From NCBI RefSeq assembly GCF_020873875.1, contig NZ_JAHWGU010000015.1, positions 1 to 64,000 on the forward strand: DNA of 64,000 bases. Reading direction: 5' to 3'. The position numbers and the translations under genes were made by a program. The DNA is from Actinoplanes sp. DH11 (lineage in GTDB: Bacteria > Actinomycetota > Actinomycetes > Mycobacteriales > Micromonosporaceae). Numbering within the stretch: position 1 is the stretch's first letter; each line of letters begins with the position of its first letter. The notes under the pieces were generated by a model, which saw only the letters and a program-made list of their open reading frames with translations, ran no database searches and had not been told where the DNA came from. Shown piece by piece: positions 51,097-59,978 of the stretch.

Positions 51097-52542
51097 ATGT
51101 CGGAAGCACGACCGGGCAGCGAGACCTTCGAGTTCGCGGGGGCGGCCGTCGAGCTCGTCGACGCCGTCACCCTGCTCGCGGCGGCCCGGGTCAACCCGGT
51201 GGAGCTGCTGCGCCGCGCGGCCTGGCCCGCCCCGGTGCAGCGGGTGGACCTGACGGTGGCGTCGGACGGCGCCGACCACGTGTTCACGGCGCGGATCGCC
51301 GCCGGCGCGGAGCCGATGTCGACCGAGCGGATGCGCAGGATAGTGCTGGGCAACGACCCGCTCGGGCTGCTGCTGTCGAAACGGATCGCCGCCGGTGACC
51401 CGGTCGCGACCCGTATCGTCGACGGGGTGGGCACGGCCGCCGCGGCCGCGTACCGCAGGCTGGGTCTTGATCGGCCCACCGGGCCGGCGGCGGAGCGGGA
51501 ACCGGGCGTCCTCGCCGACGCCGCGGTGGGTCTGCAGGCGACCGTGACCTATGAGGAGGGCGGCGCCGTGGCCCGGCTCGAGGCCCGGGTGCCGCGCGAC
51601 GAGGTGGGCCCGGCTCATCTGCGCGCGTTCGTCACCCTGACGCTGCAGGCGGTGCTGGAGCTCAGCGAGCCGGACGCGCTGCGCGGCCGGCGTTACGTGG
51701 TCAGCCGGGAAAGTCTGCCCCGCACGCCGGTGACCACGCAGGCGGTCACCCTGGACATGGTCGGCGGCCTGGCCGACGTGGTCTCCGAGCTGCGCCAGGT
51801 GGCGGTCTCCTTCCGGCACCCGGAGGCGATGGCCCGCTGGGGGGCGCGGCGGCCTCAGGGCATCCTGATGTACGGGCCACCCGGCACCGGCAAGACCATG
51901 CTGTCCCGTGCGCTCGCCAACGAGATCGGCGCCGACTTCCGGGAGATCCGCACCCCGGAGATCCTGGACAAGTGGCTCGGCGGCTCGGAACGCAACATCA
52001 AGCAGATCTTCCGCGACGCCCGCCGGTACCGGGTGCCGACGCTGATGCTCTTCGACGAGTTCGACTCGATCGTCAGTTACGCGGGCGCCGGCGGTGATGC
52101 GGCCAGCCAGGCGCTGAACGCGGTCGCGGGCATCTTCAAGCAGGAGATGAACGACCTGATCGAGGCGAACCCGAACGTGCTGGTCGTGGCGACCACCAAC
52201 TTCCCCGGCCGGGTCGACGAGTCGCTGATCCGGTCCGGTCGCTTCGACATCAAGGTGAGCGTGCCGAAACCGGACGAGACGGCCCGCGCCGAGATCTTCC
52301 GCAAGATGGTCCGCGCGCTGATCACGGCGCACGAGACGCCCGGCTTCCGGATGTTCGCCGACGACCTGGACTTCGGCGCCCTGGGCGTGGCCGCCACCGG
52401 CATGACCGGCGCCGACATCAAGGAGGTCCTGCGCCGCGTCCAGCTGACCAAGGCGATGCAGGACGCCCGCGCCGGCGGCGCCGACCCGATCACCCAGCAC
52501 GAGCTCCTGGAGGCGGTCCGCACGCTGCGGGGGAGTGCCTGA
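51097..52542 (+). CDS. AAA-family ATPase with unknown N-terminal domain
   Basis: 481 residues. The C-terminal half is a single AAA module: Walker A GPPGTGKT (260-267), Walker B LMLFDEFD (about 316), pore-loop and sensor motifs (VVATTNFPGRVDESLIRSGRFD with arginine finger) and a C-terminal helical lid. The N-terminal 220 residues match no domain I recognise. It resembles FtsH/CDC48-type unfoldases but has no protease or transmembrane part. ATG 51097 is chosen for GGAGGA four bases upstream. It stands alone, divergent from the peptidase gene, so client proteins are unknown. Confidence 0.85.
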   Translation: MSEARPGSETFEFAGAAVELVDAVTLLAAARVNPVELLRRAAWPAPVQRVDLTVASDGADHVFTARIAAGAEPMSTERMRRIVLGNDPLGLLLSKRIAAGDPVATRIVDGVGTAAAAAYRRLGLDRPTGPAAEREPGVLADAAVGLQATVTYEEGGAVARLEARVPRDEVGPAHLRAFVTLTLQAVLELSEPDALRGRRYVVSRESLPRTPVTTQAVTLDMVGGLADVVSELRQVAVSFRHPEAMARWGARRPQGILMYGPPGTGKTMLSRALANEIGADFREIRTPEILDKWLGGSERNIKQIFRDARRYRVPTLMLFDEFDSIVSYAGAGGDAASQALNAVAGIFKQEMNDLIEANPNVLVVATTNFPGRVDESLIRSGRFDIKVSVPKPDETARAEIFRKMVRALITAHETPGFRMFADDLDFGALGVAATGMTGADIKEVLRRVQLTKAMQDARAGGADPITQHELLEAVRTLRGSA

Positions 52543-52655
52543 CCCGGCCGGTCACGCCGGGGCGGGCCGCCGGTTGTTTCCCGGGTGTTCAGCGAAACGT
52601 CACCGGGCCCGGCCGCTCAGGTGCTTCGCAGCCGGGTATGGGGTAATGCTTCGCC

Positions 52656-53330
52656 ATGCGGTCCCTCTCCCTGCCGGTACGCACCAGTGCCGCCCCCGTG
52701 CTACTGGTCCCGTTCGCCCTGCTCGCGGCCCTCGTCGTGGGTCGCTGGGCGCCGTTGCACGACCTCGACCGGTCGATCTCCGACCGGCTCAACGAGGTCG
52801 CGCTGGCGAACCCCGGCTGGGTGGACGTGCTGACCGGGTGGACCCACCTGTTCAGCCCGACGGCCTGGCGGCTCGCGGTGCTCGCGCTGGTGATCTGGCT
52901 GGTCCGGCGGGGCGAGCGGGCGGTCGCGCTCTGGGCCGCGGTCACGATGATCGCCGGCGGGCTGCTCGGCGCACTGCTGAAACTGATCGTCAGCCGGCAC
53001 CGGCCGGAGTTCCTGGAACCGGTCGCGCAGGCCTCCGGGTACGCCTTCCCCTCCGGTCACGCCCTGAACAGCGCGCTCGGCGCCACCGTCCTGCTGCTGG
53101 TCTTCCTGCCGATGGTCCGGCACCGGCCGCTCGCCCTGGTCGGGCTGTGGGCCGCGGCCGTCATGATCCCGCTGGTCACCGCGATGAGTCGGGTCGCGCT
53201 CGGGGTGCACTGGCTGAGTGATGTGATCGCCGGCCTCTTCCTCGGTGCCGCCTTCACGGTGGCGACGGCGGCCGCGTTCTCGAAGCGAGGTGTCCCGGAA
53301 CACGCGACGGGGTATGTGCATCGGCCGTGA
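52656..53330 (+). CDS. PAP2-family phosphatase
   Basis: 224-residue integral membrane phosphatase with six helices. The three PAP2 motifs are intact: KLIVSRHRP, FPSGHALNS and SRVALGVHWLSD. Likely substrates are undecaprenyl diphosphate or phosphatidic acid at the outer membrane face. It is followed by a second PAP2 gene whose GTG overlaps its stop (GTGA). Confidence 0.93.
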   Translation: MRSLSLPVRTSAAPVLLVPFALLAALVVGRWAPLHDLDRSISDRLNEVALANPGWVDVLTGWTHLFSPTAWRLAVLALVIWLVRRGERAVALWAAVTMIAGGLLGALLKLIVSRHRPEFLEPVAQASGYAFPSGHALNSALGATVLLLVFLPMVRHRPLALVGLWAAAVMIPLVTAMSRVALGVHWLSDVIAGLFLGAAFTVATAAAFSKRGVPEHATGYVHRP

Positions 53331-54079
53331 TCGCTGTGATGACGCAGGCCTTGAAGCGGATCGTATTGCCGATCGGCGCGCTCCTGCTGTTCCTGATCGG
53401 GCTCGGCCTCGTGCTGACGCGCGAGGCCGCGCACCTGTGGCCGCTGACCGTCGAGGACGGGGTGAACCGGGAACTGGAGGCGGGCCGCACCGAGCCGGTC
53501 ACCGCGCTCTCCGGCTGGGTCAGCGCGGTCGCCAACACCGGCTGGATCATCGCGGTGACCGCGGTCGTCGCGCTGATCCTGCGGCTGGTGCTGCACCGCT
53601 GGCGGGAGCCGATCTTCCTGTGCCTCGCGGTGACCGCGCAGGCCCTCGTCTTCTACTTCACCACGCTGGCCATCGACCGGCCCCGCCCGGACGTGTACCG
53701 GCTGGACGAGTCGCCGCCGACCAGCAGTTTCCCGTCCGGGCACACCTCGGCCGCGGTGGCGCTCTACCTGGGTCTGGCACTGCTGCTCGCCGGCCTGGCC
53801 CGGCACACCTGGCTCAAGGCGCTCTGCTGGGCCCTGGTCCTGGTCCCGATCGGGGTGGCGATGTCCCGCGTCTACCGGGGCATGCACCACCCCAGCGACA
53901 TCGTCGCCGCGTTCCTCAACGGCATCACCTGCGTGATCGTCATGTCGCGCGCGATATTGAATCGCGCCGTGTCGTGGCGGCTGCCTAGGGTGCAGGGATG
54001 GCCACGCTCGATTTCCCTGCCCCGCCCGCGCCGGACGGGTTCAGCCCCGTCGTCCCGATCGCGCCGGGCAGCCGTCTGA
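53327..54079 (+). CDS. PAP2-family phosphatase, second copy
   Basis: 250 residues with six helices and motifs AIDRPRPDV, FPSGHTSAA and SRVYRGMHHPSD; the first motif lacks the usual lysine but keeps the arginine. Paralogous to but well diverged from the upstream gene. The last 25 residues (from RVQGWPRS on) are translated from the start of the RidA-like remnant in another frame, so the original 3' end has probably been altered or runs on by chance. GTG 53327 start coupled to the upstream stop. Confidence 0.88.
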   Translation: MIAVMTQALKRIVLPIGALLLFLIGLGLVLTREAAHLWPLTVEDGVNRELEAGRTEPVTALSGWVSAVANTGWIIAVTAVVALILRLVLHRWREPIFLCLAVTAQALVFYFTTLAIDRPRPDVYRLDESPPTSSFPSGHTSAAVALYLGLALLLAGLARHTWLKALCWALVLVPIGVAMSRVYRGMHHPSDIVAAFLNGITCVIVMSRAILNRAVSWRLPRVQGWPRSISLPRPRRTGSAPSSRSRRAAV

Positions 54080-54132
54080 TCGTCACGTCCGGCCAGGTGC
54101 CGATCGCCGCGGACGGCGCGGTGCCGGCATGA
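53998..54132 (+). pseudogene. RidA-family remnant (N-terminal 44 residues)
   Basis: ATG 53998, preceded by GCAGGG, opens a 44-residue frame MATLDFPAPPAPDGFSPVV ... VTSGQVPIAADGAVPA that matches only the N-terminus of RidA (enamine/imine deaminase), normally about 125-130 residues. The rest is missing; the TGA overlaps the next start as ATGA. It overlaps the end of the PAP2 gene. Listed as a truncated remnant, probably the left side of a deletion. Confidence 0.7.
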
Positions 54133-54692
54133 CGAGCGGGACGGGCATCGCCGGCCGGGCCGTCCCGGCCGGGGATTCCGGCGGGACGGCGACGATGCGG
54201 TTCACCAAGTGGGGCGGGCGGCTGCACTGGTGCTACCCGCTGGAGCCGCTGGGGTCCGACGAGCACGGTCACTGGTTCGGCGCCCGCGCCGGGATCCTGC
54301 TGCGCCGCGGTGACGAAGAGCCGGTGCGTCAGCGGCACGACTTCCTCACGCTCGTGCCGTCCGCCGGTGACTAGATCGCCAGCTTCAACCCGCGGGACGC
54401 GCCCACCGAACTGGCGCTCTACGTGGATGTCACAAGCCGTCCGTCGTACCGCGACGGGGTGATCTCCGCCGTTGACCTTGATCTTGACGTGATCCGGCTC
54501 TTCGACGGCTCGGTGCGCGTGCTCGACGAGGACGAGTTCGCCGAGCACCAGGTGCGCTACGGATATCCGGAACCGGTGATCGCGCAGGCCCTCGCCACCA
54601 CCGGCGACCTGGTCCGCCGGCTCACCGCGGGCATCCAGCCGTTCGAGGAGGCCGCCGCGGCCCGGCTCGCCGAATACACCGGCCGGCCGTGA
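54129..54692 (+). pseudogene. DUF402-family gene with in-frame amber codon
   Basis: The frame from ATG 54129 (or MRFTKWGGRLHW from 54195) to 54692 encodes a whole DUF402 protein: FTKWGGRLHWCYPLEPLGSDEHGHWFGARAGI, then a TAG at 54372-54374, then IASFNPRDAPTELALYVDVTSRPS...DEFAEHQVRYGYP. Relatives have Trp at this point, so TGG to TAG accounts for the stop. DUF402 proteins are phosphodiesterase- or RNase-like in other bacteria, role unknown here. Without readthrough the product would be about 80 residues and useless. Confidence 0.85.
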
Positions 54693-54702
54693 CCGGCCGG
54701 CG

Positions 54703-56151
54703 TCAGGCGCGGCGCTCCAGGAAATCGTAGACGTCGCGGTTGTCGACGCCCGGGAAGGTGCCCGGCGGCAGTGCGGCCAGCAGATGCGAGTGCACGCGGG
54801 CACTCGGCCAGGCGTTGCCGGCCCAGCGGTCGACCAGGCCGGCCGGTGGGCGGCGGCAGCAGTCCGGGTCCGGGCAGTGCGAGACGGTACGCCCGGTCAC
54901 GTCGCCGCCGCGGAACCAGCGGGCATGCTCGTACGGCGTGCCGACGGTGACCGAGAACAACCCGGAACTCGTGGACTCGACGTGCACCGTGCACCAGTAC
55001 GTCCCCGCAGTGGTGTCGGTGAACTGGTAGAACGACGAGTACGGGTCGTCGGCCTCGAAAACCGTCCGGGACGCCCACTTGCGGCACACCGGCTGCCCCT
55101 CGATCGCGCCTGTCACATCCGACGGGAAGCGGACGTTGTCGTTCTCGTACGCCTTGTAGACGATGCCGCTCTCGTGCACCCGGGCGAAGTGGACCGGGAT
55201 GCCGAAGTGCTGGGTCGCCAGGTTGGTGAATCGGTGCGCGGCCGTCTCGTAGGAGACCCCGAACGCGTCCCGGAAGTCGTCGATCGCCATTGCCTTGTCG
55301 GCCTTGGCCTCGCTGAGGAAGTCCACCGCGAACCGTTCCGGCATCAGCAGCGCCGCCGCGAAATAGTTGACCTCGACCCGCTGGCGCAGGAAGTCACCGT
55401 AGTCGGCCGGGTCGTTGTGGCCGAGCACGAAGTGCCCGAGGGTCTGCAGCACCACGGCGCGCGGGTCGTGCCCCTTGCCGCTCGCCACCTGCGGGAGGAA
55501 GATCCGCCGATTTTTCAGGTCGGTCACCGACCGGGTGGAGCTGGGCAGGTCGTTCACGTAGTGCAGGGTGAACCCGATCTGGGCGGCGATGTCGAGGATG
55601 CCACGCTGGGAGAGCGGGCCGGTGGTGTGCCGTACCGATCGCAGCACCTTGGCCGCCGCCTCCTCGATCTCGGCGAAGTAGTTGTTGCGTTTGCGCATCT
55701 CGGCGCGCAGTTGCGCGTTGGCGCGCCGGGCCACCTCGGGGGTGGCGCTCTGCTCGGTGAGCACCCGGTTGAGTTCGCGGTGCAACCCGATGAGGGATTC
55801 CAGCGCGTCCGCCGGCAGCCGCCGCCCGGCTCGCACGGCCGGCAGGCCGAGCGCCTGGTAGGCCGGGTTCTGCTGGAAGTGGGCTAGCTCGATCTCGAGC
55901 CCGGCGCGCCGGCTCGGCGCCTCCGGGCGGAGAAGATCCTGCATCGGTACGCCCAGCGCGTGCGCGATCGACTGCAGCACCGACAGTTTCGGTTCCCGCT
56001 TGCCGTTCTCGATCAGCGACAACTGGGACGGCGCACGCCCGACGGCCTCGCTGAGCTGGTCGAGTGTGAGGCCCTTGGTGCGGCGCAGATGCCGGAGCCG
56101 TTGTCCGAGGGTCACCAGGTCCACTGTCGCGTCAGAAGATGAAGCGGTCAC
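54703..56151 (-). CDS. ramB: RamB-like XRE/ImmA-IrrE regulator of glyoxylate genes
   Basis: About 482 residues: an XRE helix-turn-helix (TLGQRLRHLRRTKGLTLDQLSEAVGRAPSQLSLIENGKREP), a DUF955/IrrE-like middle (ILDIAAQIGFTLHYVNDL; HFVLGHNDPADYGDFLRQRVEVNYFAAALLMPE, where the usual HExxH is HFVLGH) and a C-terminal short-chain fatty-acyl-regulator domain with cysteines (CPDPDCCRRPP). RamB represses acetate and glyoxylate genes in Corynebacterium and Mycobacterium. It diverges from isocitrate lyase and malate synthase, exactly the expected targets. The start is uncertain: GTG 56151 is preferred over a longer frame to 56277 that covers the promoter. Confidence 0.88.
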   Translation of the reverse strand: MTASSSDATVDLVTLGQRLRHLRRTKGLTLDQLSEAVGRAPSQLSLIENGKREPKLSVLQSIAHALGVPMQDLLRPEAPSRRAGLEIELAHFQQNPAYQALGLPAVRAGRRLPADALESLIGLHRELNRVLTEQSATPEVARRANAQLRAEMRKRNNYFAEIEEAAAKVLRSVRHTTGPLSQRGILDIAAQIGFTLHYVNDLPSSTRSVTDLKNRRIFLPQVASGKGHDPRAVVLQTLGHFVLGHNDPADYGDFLRQRVEVNYFAAALLMPERFAVDFLSEAKADKAMAIDDFRDAFGVSYETAAHRFTNLATQHFGIPVHFARVHESGIVYKAYENDNVRFPSDVTGAIEGQPVCRKWASRTVFEADDPYSSFYQFTDTTAGTYWCTVHVESTSSGLFSVTVGTPYEHARWFRGGDVTGRTVSHCPDPDCCRRPPAGLVDRWAGNAWPSARVHSHLLAALPPGTFPGVDNRDVYDFLERRA

Positions 56152-56282
56152 GGGTTTGACCGTAACAGAATTTCCGCGTTTCTTTCCGTGCAAGAGGCCT
56201 TCAAAGGGGCTGGTGTGATCCCTGAGAGTGAAGTTCTTCCACCGAAGAAGAACGCGACAGGGTAGGAAAGGGATCATTCGTC
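56152..56282. promoter_or_regulatory. Divergent ramB-aceA promoter region with dyad
   Basis: A+T-richer than its flanks. An inverted repeat GTTCTTC-N7-GAAGAAC lies at 56233-56253, close to the aceA start, and TTTCCGTGCAAG at about 56183 weakly resembles the RamB site core (CTTTGCAA). Which one RamB binds cannot be settled from sequence. Confidence 0.45.
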
Positions 56283-57569
56283 ATGACTGAGCTGACCGAA
56301 ACCAGGGGCGGTACCGCTGCGGACCTCACTCGGGAATGGGCCGGCGACCCCCGCTGGACCGGCATCAAGCGCGACTACACCGCGCAGGACGTCGTCAAGC
56401 TGCGGGGCACCCTCCAGGAGCGGCACACGCTCGCCGAGCGCGGCGCCGCCCGCCTGTGGGACCTGCTGCACTCCGAGGACTACATCAACGCGCTCGGCGC
56501 GCTGAGCGGCGGCCAGGCGACCCAGATGGTGCGCGCCGGCCTCAAGGCCATCTACCTCTCCGGATGGCAGGTCGCGGCGGACGCCAACCTGTCCGGCCAC
56601 ACCTACCCGGACCAGTCGCTCTACCCGGCCAACTCAGTCCCCGCCGTGGTCCGCCGGATCAACAACGCGCTGCTGCGGGCCGACCAGATCGACACCGCGG
56701 CCGGCCGGTACGAGCGTGACTGGTTCGCCCCGATCGTCGCCGACGCGGAGGCCGGTTTCGGTGGCCCGCTCAACGCGTTCGAGCTGATGAAGGGCATGAT
56801 CGCGGCCGGTGCCGCAGGCGTGCACTGGGAGGACCAGCTGGCCAGCGAGAAGAAGTGCGGCCACCTCGGCGGCAAGGTCCTGATCCCGACGCAGCAGCAC
56901 ATCCGGACGCTCAACGCCGCCCGTCTCGCGGCCGACGTCGCCGGCGTGCCGACACTTGTCATCGCCCGCACCGACGCGCTCGCCGCCGACCTGCTCACCA
57001 CCGACGTGGACGAGCGCGACAAGCCGTTCCTCACCGGCGAGCGGACCGCGGAGGGCTTCTTCCGGGTGCGGCCCGGCGACGACGCGGCGATCTCCCGTGG
57101 CGTGGCGTACGCCGACTACGCCGACCTGCTCTGGGTGGAGACCGGCAAGCCGGACCTGGCGTTCGCGAAGAAGTTCGCCGAGGCCGTGCACGCCAAGCAC
57201 CCCGGCAAGATGCTCGCCTACAACTGCTCGCCGTCGTTCAACTGGAAGCGCAACCTGGACGACGCCGACATCGCCCGGTTCCAGAAGGAGCTCGGCGCGA
57301 TGGGCTACAAGTTCCAGTTCGTCACGCTGGCTGGCTTCCACGCGCTCAACCACTCGATGTTCGAGCTGGCGCGCGGTTACGCCGAATCCGGCATGACCGC
57401 GTACGTGAAGCTCCAGGAAGCCGAGTTCGCGGCCGAGGCCGACGGTTACACCGCGACCAAGCACCAGGCCGAGGTCGGCACCGGTTACTTCGACGCCGTC
57501 TCCACCGCGCTGAACCCGGACAGCAGCACCACCGCGCTGTCGGGGTCCACCGAGGCCGAGCAGTTCTGA
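56283..57569 (+). CDS. aceA: Isocitrate lyase
   Basis: 428 residues, the normal length for the actinobacterial type 1 enzyme. It cleaves isocitrate to glyoxylate and succinate, the first glyoxylate-shunt step. The catalytic signature KKCGHLGGKVLIPT with nucleophilic Cys192 is intact, as are GGKVLIP, NCSPSFNWK and the C-terminal segment. Cytoplasmic. It is followed by malate synthase with 16 bases between, so the pair is an operon, presumably repressed by the RamB-like regulator and needed for growth on acetate or fatty acids. Confidence 0.97.
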   Translation: MTELTETRGGTAADLTREWAGDPRWTGIKRDYTAQDVVKLRGTLQERHTLAERGAARLWDLLHSEDYINALGALSGGQATQMVRAGLKAIYLSGWQVAADANLSGHTYPDQSLYPANSVPAVVRRINNALLRADQIDTAAGRYERDWFAPIVADAEAGFGGPLNAFELMKGMIAAGAAGVHWEDQLASEKKCGHLGGKVLIPTQQHIRTLNAARLAADVAGVPTLVIARTDALAADLLTTDVDERDKPFLTGERTAEGFFRVRPGDDAAISRGVAYADYADLLWVETGKPDLAFAKKFAEAVHAKHPGKMLAYNCSPSFNWKRNLDDADIARFQKELGAMGYKFQFVTLAGFHALNHSMFELARGYAESGMTAYVKLQEAEFAAEADGYTATKHQAEVGTGYFDAVSTALNPDSSTTALSGSTEAEQF

Positions 57570-57585
57570 CTCTAAGGAAGATCAC

Positions 57586-59211
57586 ATGGGCGCCGAAGAG
57601 ATCACCATCACCGGTACGGCCGACGGCCGTCACTCCGAGATCCTGACCACCGAGGCCGTCGATTTCATCGTGGCCCTCGACCGCGAGTTCGGCGCCCGCC
57701 GGGTGCAGCTGCTGGAGCGCCGCCGGCGCCGCCGGACCACCCGGACCACCGACCTCGACTTCCTGGCCTCCACCCGGCACGTGCGGGACGACCCGTCCTG
57801 GCGGGTCGCTCCCGCCGCGCCGGACCTCACCGACCGCCGGGTGGAGATCACCGGGCCGCCGGAGCGCAAGATGACCATCAACGCGCTCAACTCCGGCGCC
57901 AAGGTGTGGATGGCCGACTTCGAGGACGCCACGTCGCCGACCTGGGACAACGTGGTCCTCGGTCAGCTCAACCTGCGCGAGGCCCTGGACGGGACGCTGG
58001 GCTTCACGGCGGCCGACGGGCGCGTCTATGCCATTCAGGAGCACATCCCGACGATCATGGTCCGGCCGCGCGGCTGGCACCTGCCGGAATGTCACCTCCG
58101 GATCGGCGGCCGGGCCGTCTCCGCGTCGCTGTTCGACTTCGGCATGTACCTGTTCCACTGCGGGCAGAAGCAGATCGACCGGGGCAGCGGACCCTACTTC
58201 TACCTGCCGAAGCTGGAGTCGCACCTGGAGGCCCGCCTCTGGAACGACGTCTTCGTCTTCGCGCAGGAGTACCTCGGCATCCCGCGCGGCACCATCCGGG
58301 CCACCGTGCTGATCGAGACGATCAACGCGGCGTTCGAGATGGAGGAGATCCTGTACGAGCTGCGCGAGCACTCGGCGGGACTCAACGCGGGCCGCTGGGA
58401 CTACCTCTTCAGCATGATCAAGAACCGGCCGGACGTGGTCCTGCCCGAACGGTCCCAGGTCACCATGACGGCGCCGTTCATGCGGGCGTACACCGAACTG
58501 CTGGTCCGCACCTGCCACAAGCGCGGCGCCCACGCGATCGGCGGGATGGCCGCGGTCGTCCCCAGCCGTGACCCGGTCGCCGCGAAACGGGCACTCAACC
58601 AGGTCCGCCAGGACAAGCGGCGCGAGGTCGGCGACGGCTTCGACGGCTCCTGGGTGGCGCACCCGGCCCTGGTCGAGACGTGCCGGGACGTGTTCGACCA
58701 ATGGCTCGGCGACGAACCGCACCAGATCGTGCGCAAACGCGAGGACGTGCGCGTCACCGCGGCCGAACTGCTCGACGTCCGCTCCACCGACGTCACGGTC
58801 GGCGAGGTCGCGCTGCGCACCAACGTCAGCGTCGCCCTGCGCTACATCGCGGCGTGGCTCGGCGGTCGCGGTGCGGTCGCCCTCGGCGGGCTCATGGAGG
58901 ACGCCGCCACCGCCGAGATCTGCCGCGCCCAGCTCTGGCAGTGGATCTCCTCGGGCACCCTCACCGACTACGGCGTGCCGGTCACGGCCGGCCTGGTCAC
59001 CCGGATGCTCCGCGAGGAACTGGACGTGCTCAGCGAGACCGGCGCCCTGGACGAGGAAGCGGCCCGGTGCTTCGGCCAGGCCCGGACGCTGCTGACCGTC
59101 CTGCTCACCGAACGGACCTGCCCGGAGTTCCTCACCCTGCCGGCCTACCTACGGCACCTGTCCGGTGGGCGGAGGACTCCGGTCTCCGATCAGGCTCCTG
59201 TCGCGGCCTGA
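57586..59211 (+). CDS. aceB: Malate synthase A
   Basis: 541 residues, condensing glyoxylate and acetyl-CoA to malate, the second step of the shunt. The signature REHSAGLNAGRWDYLFSMIK (malate synthase motif) is complete, with the upstream MVRPRGWHLPE arginine and the acidic C-terminal catalytic region. Isoform A, about 540 residues, as opposed to the longer G form. TAAGGAAG precedes the ATG at 57586. Followed by a strong terminator. Confidence 0.97.
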   Translation: MGAEEITITGTADGRHSEILTTEAVDFIVALDREFGARRVQLLERRRRRRTTRTTDLDFLASTRHVRDDPSWRVAPAAPDLTDRRVEITGPPERKMTINALNSGAKVWMADFEDATSPTWDNVVLGQLNLREALDGTLGFTAADGRVYAIQEHIPTIMVRPRGWHLPECHLRIGGRAVSASLFDFGMYLFHCGQKQIDRGSGPYFYLPKLESHLEARLWNDVFVFAQEYLGIPRGTIRATVLIETINAAFEMEEILYELREHSAGLNAGRWDYLFSMIKNRPDVVLPERSQVTMTAPFMRAYTELLVRTCHKRGAHAIGGMAAVVPSRDPVAAKRALNQVRQDKRREVGDGFDGSWVAHPALVETCRDVFDQWLGDEPHQIVRKREDVRVTAAELLDVRSTDVTVGEVALRTNVSVALRYIAAWLGGRGAVALGGLMEDAATAEICRAQLWQWISSGTLTDYGVPVTAGLVTRMLREELDVLSETGALDEEAARCFGQARTLLTVLLTERTCPEFLTLPAYLRHLSGGRRTPVSDQAPVAA

Positions 59212-59223
59212 TCGGAAACAGGA

Positions 59224-59253
59224 GGGGCGGGGTGGCTCGAGCCACCCCGCCCC
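59224..59253 (+). terminator. Terminator of the aceA-aceB operon
   Basis: Perfect 15-bp self-complementary palindrome (GGGGCGGGGTGGCTC with its complement) followed by CTTCTTCTTT, 12 bases after the malate synthase stop. The best intrinsic terminator of the window. Confidence 0.9.
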
Positions 59254-59339
59254 CTTCTTCTTTCAGGCTTTTCAGGCCCGGTCCGTTTTCACGCCTGGTC
59301 CGTTCGCGGGCGCAGTCCGCTTTCAGGCCCGGTCCGTTT

Positions 59340-59978
59340 TCAAGCCCGGTCCTGCCAGGTGCACAGGCACACCTTGTTGCCCTCCGGGTCGGCGAGCACC
59401 CAGAAGCTCGGCGCCTCCGCATCACTGACAAGCGTCCCACCGGCGGCGAGCGCCGCATCGATCCGAGGCCGCACCTCGGACGGGTCCACCCACAGATCCG
59501 GGTGCCAGCGCTGCCGCGGCTCCTCGCCACCGGACCGCTGGAACCAGACCGTCGGCAGCACCCCGTCCGGATCCTTGATGTCGTCCGCACCCGCCTCGCC
59601 ACCGAACACGGCCTGCCAGAACGGCAGCACCTTCGCATGGTCCGGGCTGTCCAGAGCAAACTCGAGCCGCGCGATCCCGGCACCCTTCAGCGCCACCCCA
59701 GCCTGCCCGGCAAGATCAGCGATCGTACGGGCCATCCGCACATCCCGCCCCGTCACCCCACCCACGTCGTGGCTGACCAGCCGCACATCCACATAGGTGA
59801 ACCGCAGATCCAGATCAGGATGATGGTCCGCAGCCTCAGCCGCCGCCCCGATCGCCGCGACGAGCGCCAGCCCTTTCGCGAAGTCCCCGGTCATCAGCCG
59901 CGTCCGCAACGACCCCAGCAGATAGACCCACCCTTCCGGCGCCTGCTCAACGATCTCCCGTGCACTCAGCTTCGTCAT
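59340..59978 (-). CDS. Pterin-4a-carbinolamine dehydratase-VOC fusion
   Basis: 212 residues in two halves. Residues 1-95 form a pterin-4a-carbinolamine dehydratase (AREIVEQAPEGWVYL; EAADHHPDLDLRFTYVDVRLVSHDVGGVTGRD, with the HH, H and D catalytic motif complete). Residues 100-212 are a VOC (glyoxalase-like) domain (IARLEFALDSPDHAKVLPFWQAVFGGE...HPDLWVD...SFWVLADPEGNKVCLCTW). The dehydratase activity recycles tetrahydropterin after aromatic hydroxylase turnover; whether it does so here is unknown. The fusion is seen in actinomycetes. ATG 59978 has GAGGGG in contact with it. Confidence 0.88.
   Translation of the reverse strand: MTKLSAREIVEQAPEGWVYLLGSLRTRLMTGDFAKGLALVAAIGAAAEAADHHPDLDLRFTYVDVRLVSHDVGGVTGRDVRMARTIADLAGQAGVALKGAGIARLEFALDSPDHAKVLPFWQAVFGGEAGADDIKDPDGVLPTVWFQRSGGEEPRQRWHPDLWVDPSEVRPRIDAALAAGGTLVSDAEAPSFWVLADPEGNKVCLCTWQDRA

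Noticed and set aside
54375..54692. DUF402 C-terminal part as a separate gene (start near 54423)
   Set aside because: Same frame as the upstream part with continuous homology across the TAG and no ribosome-binding site at the internal GTG, so it is one interrupted gene.
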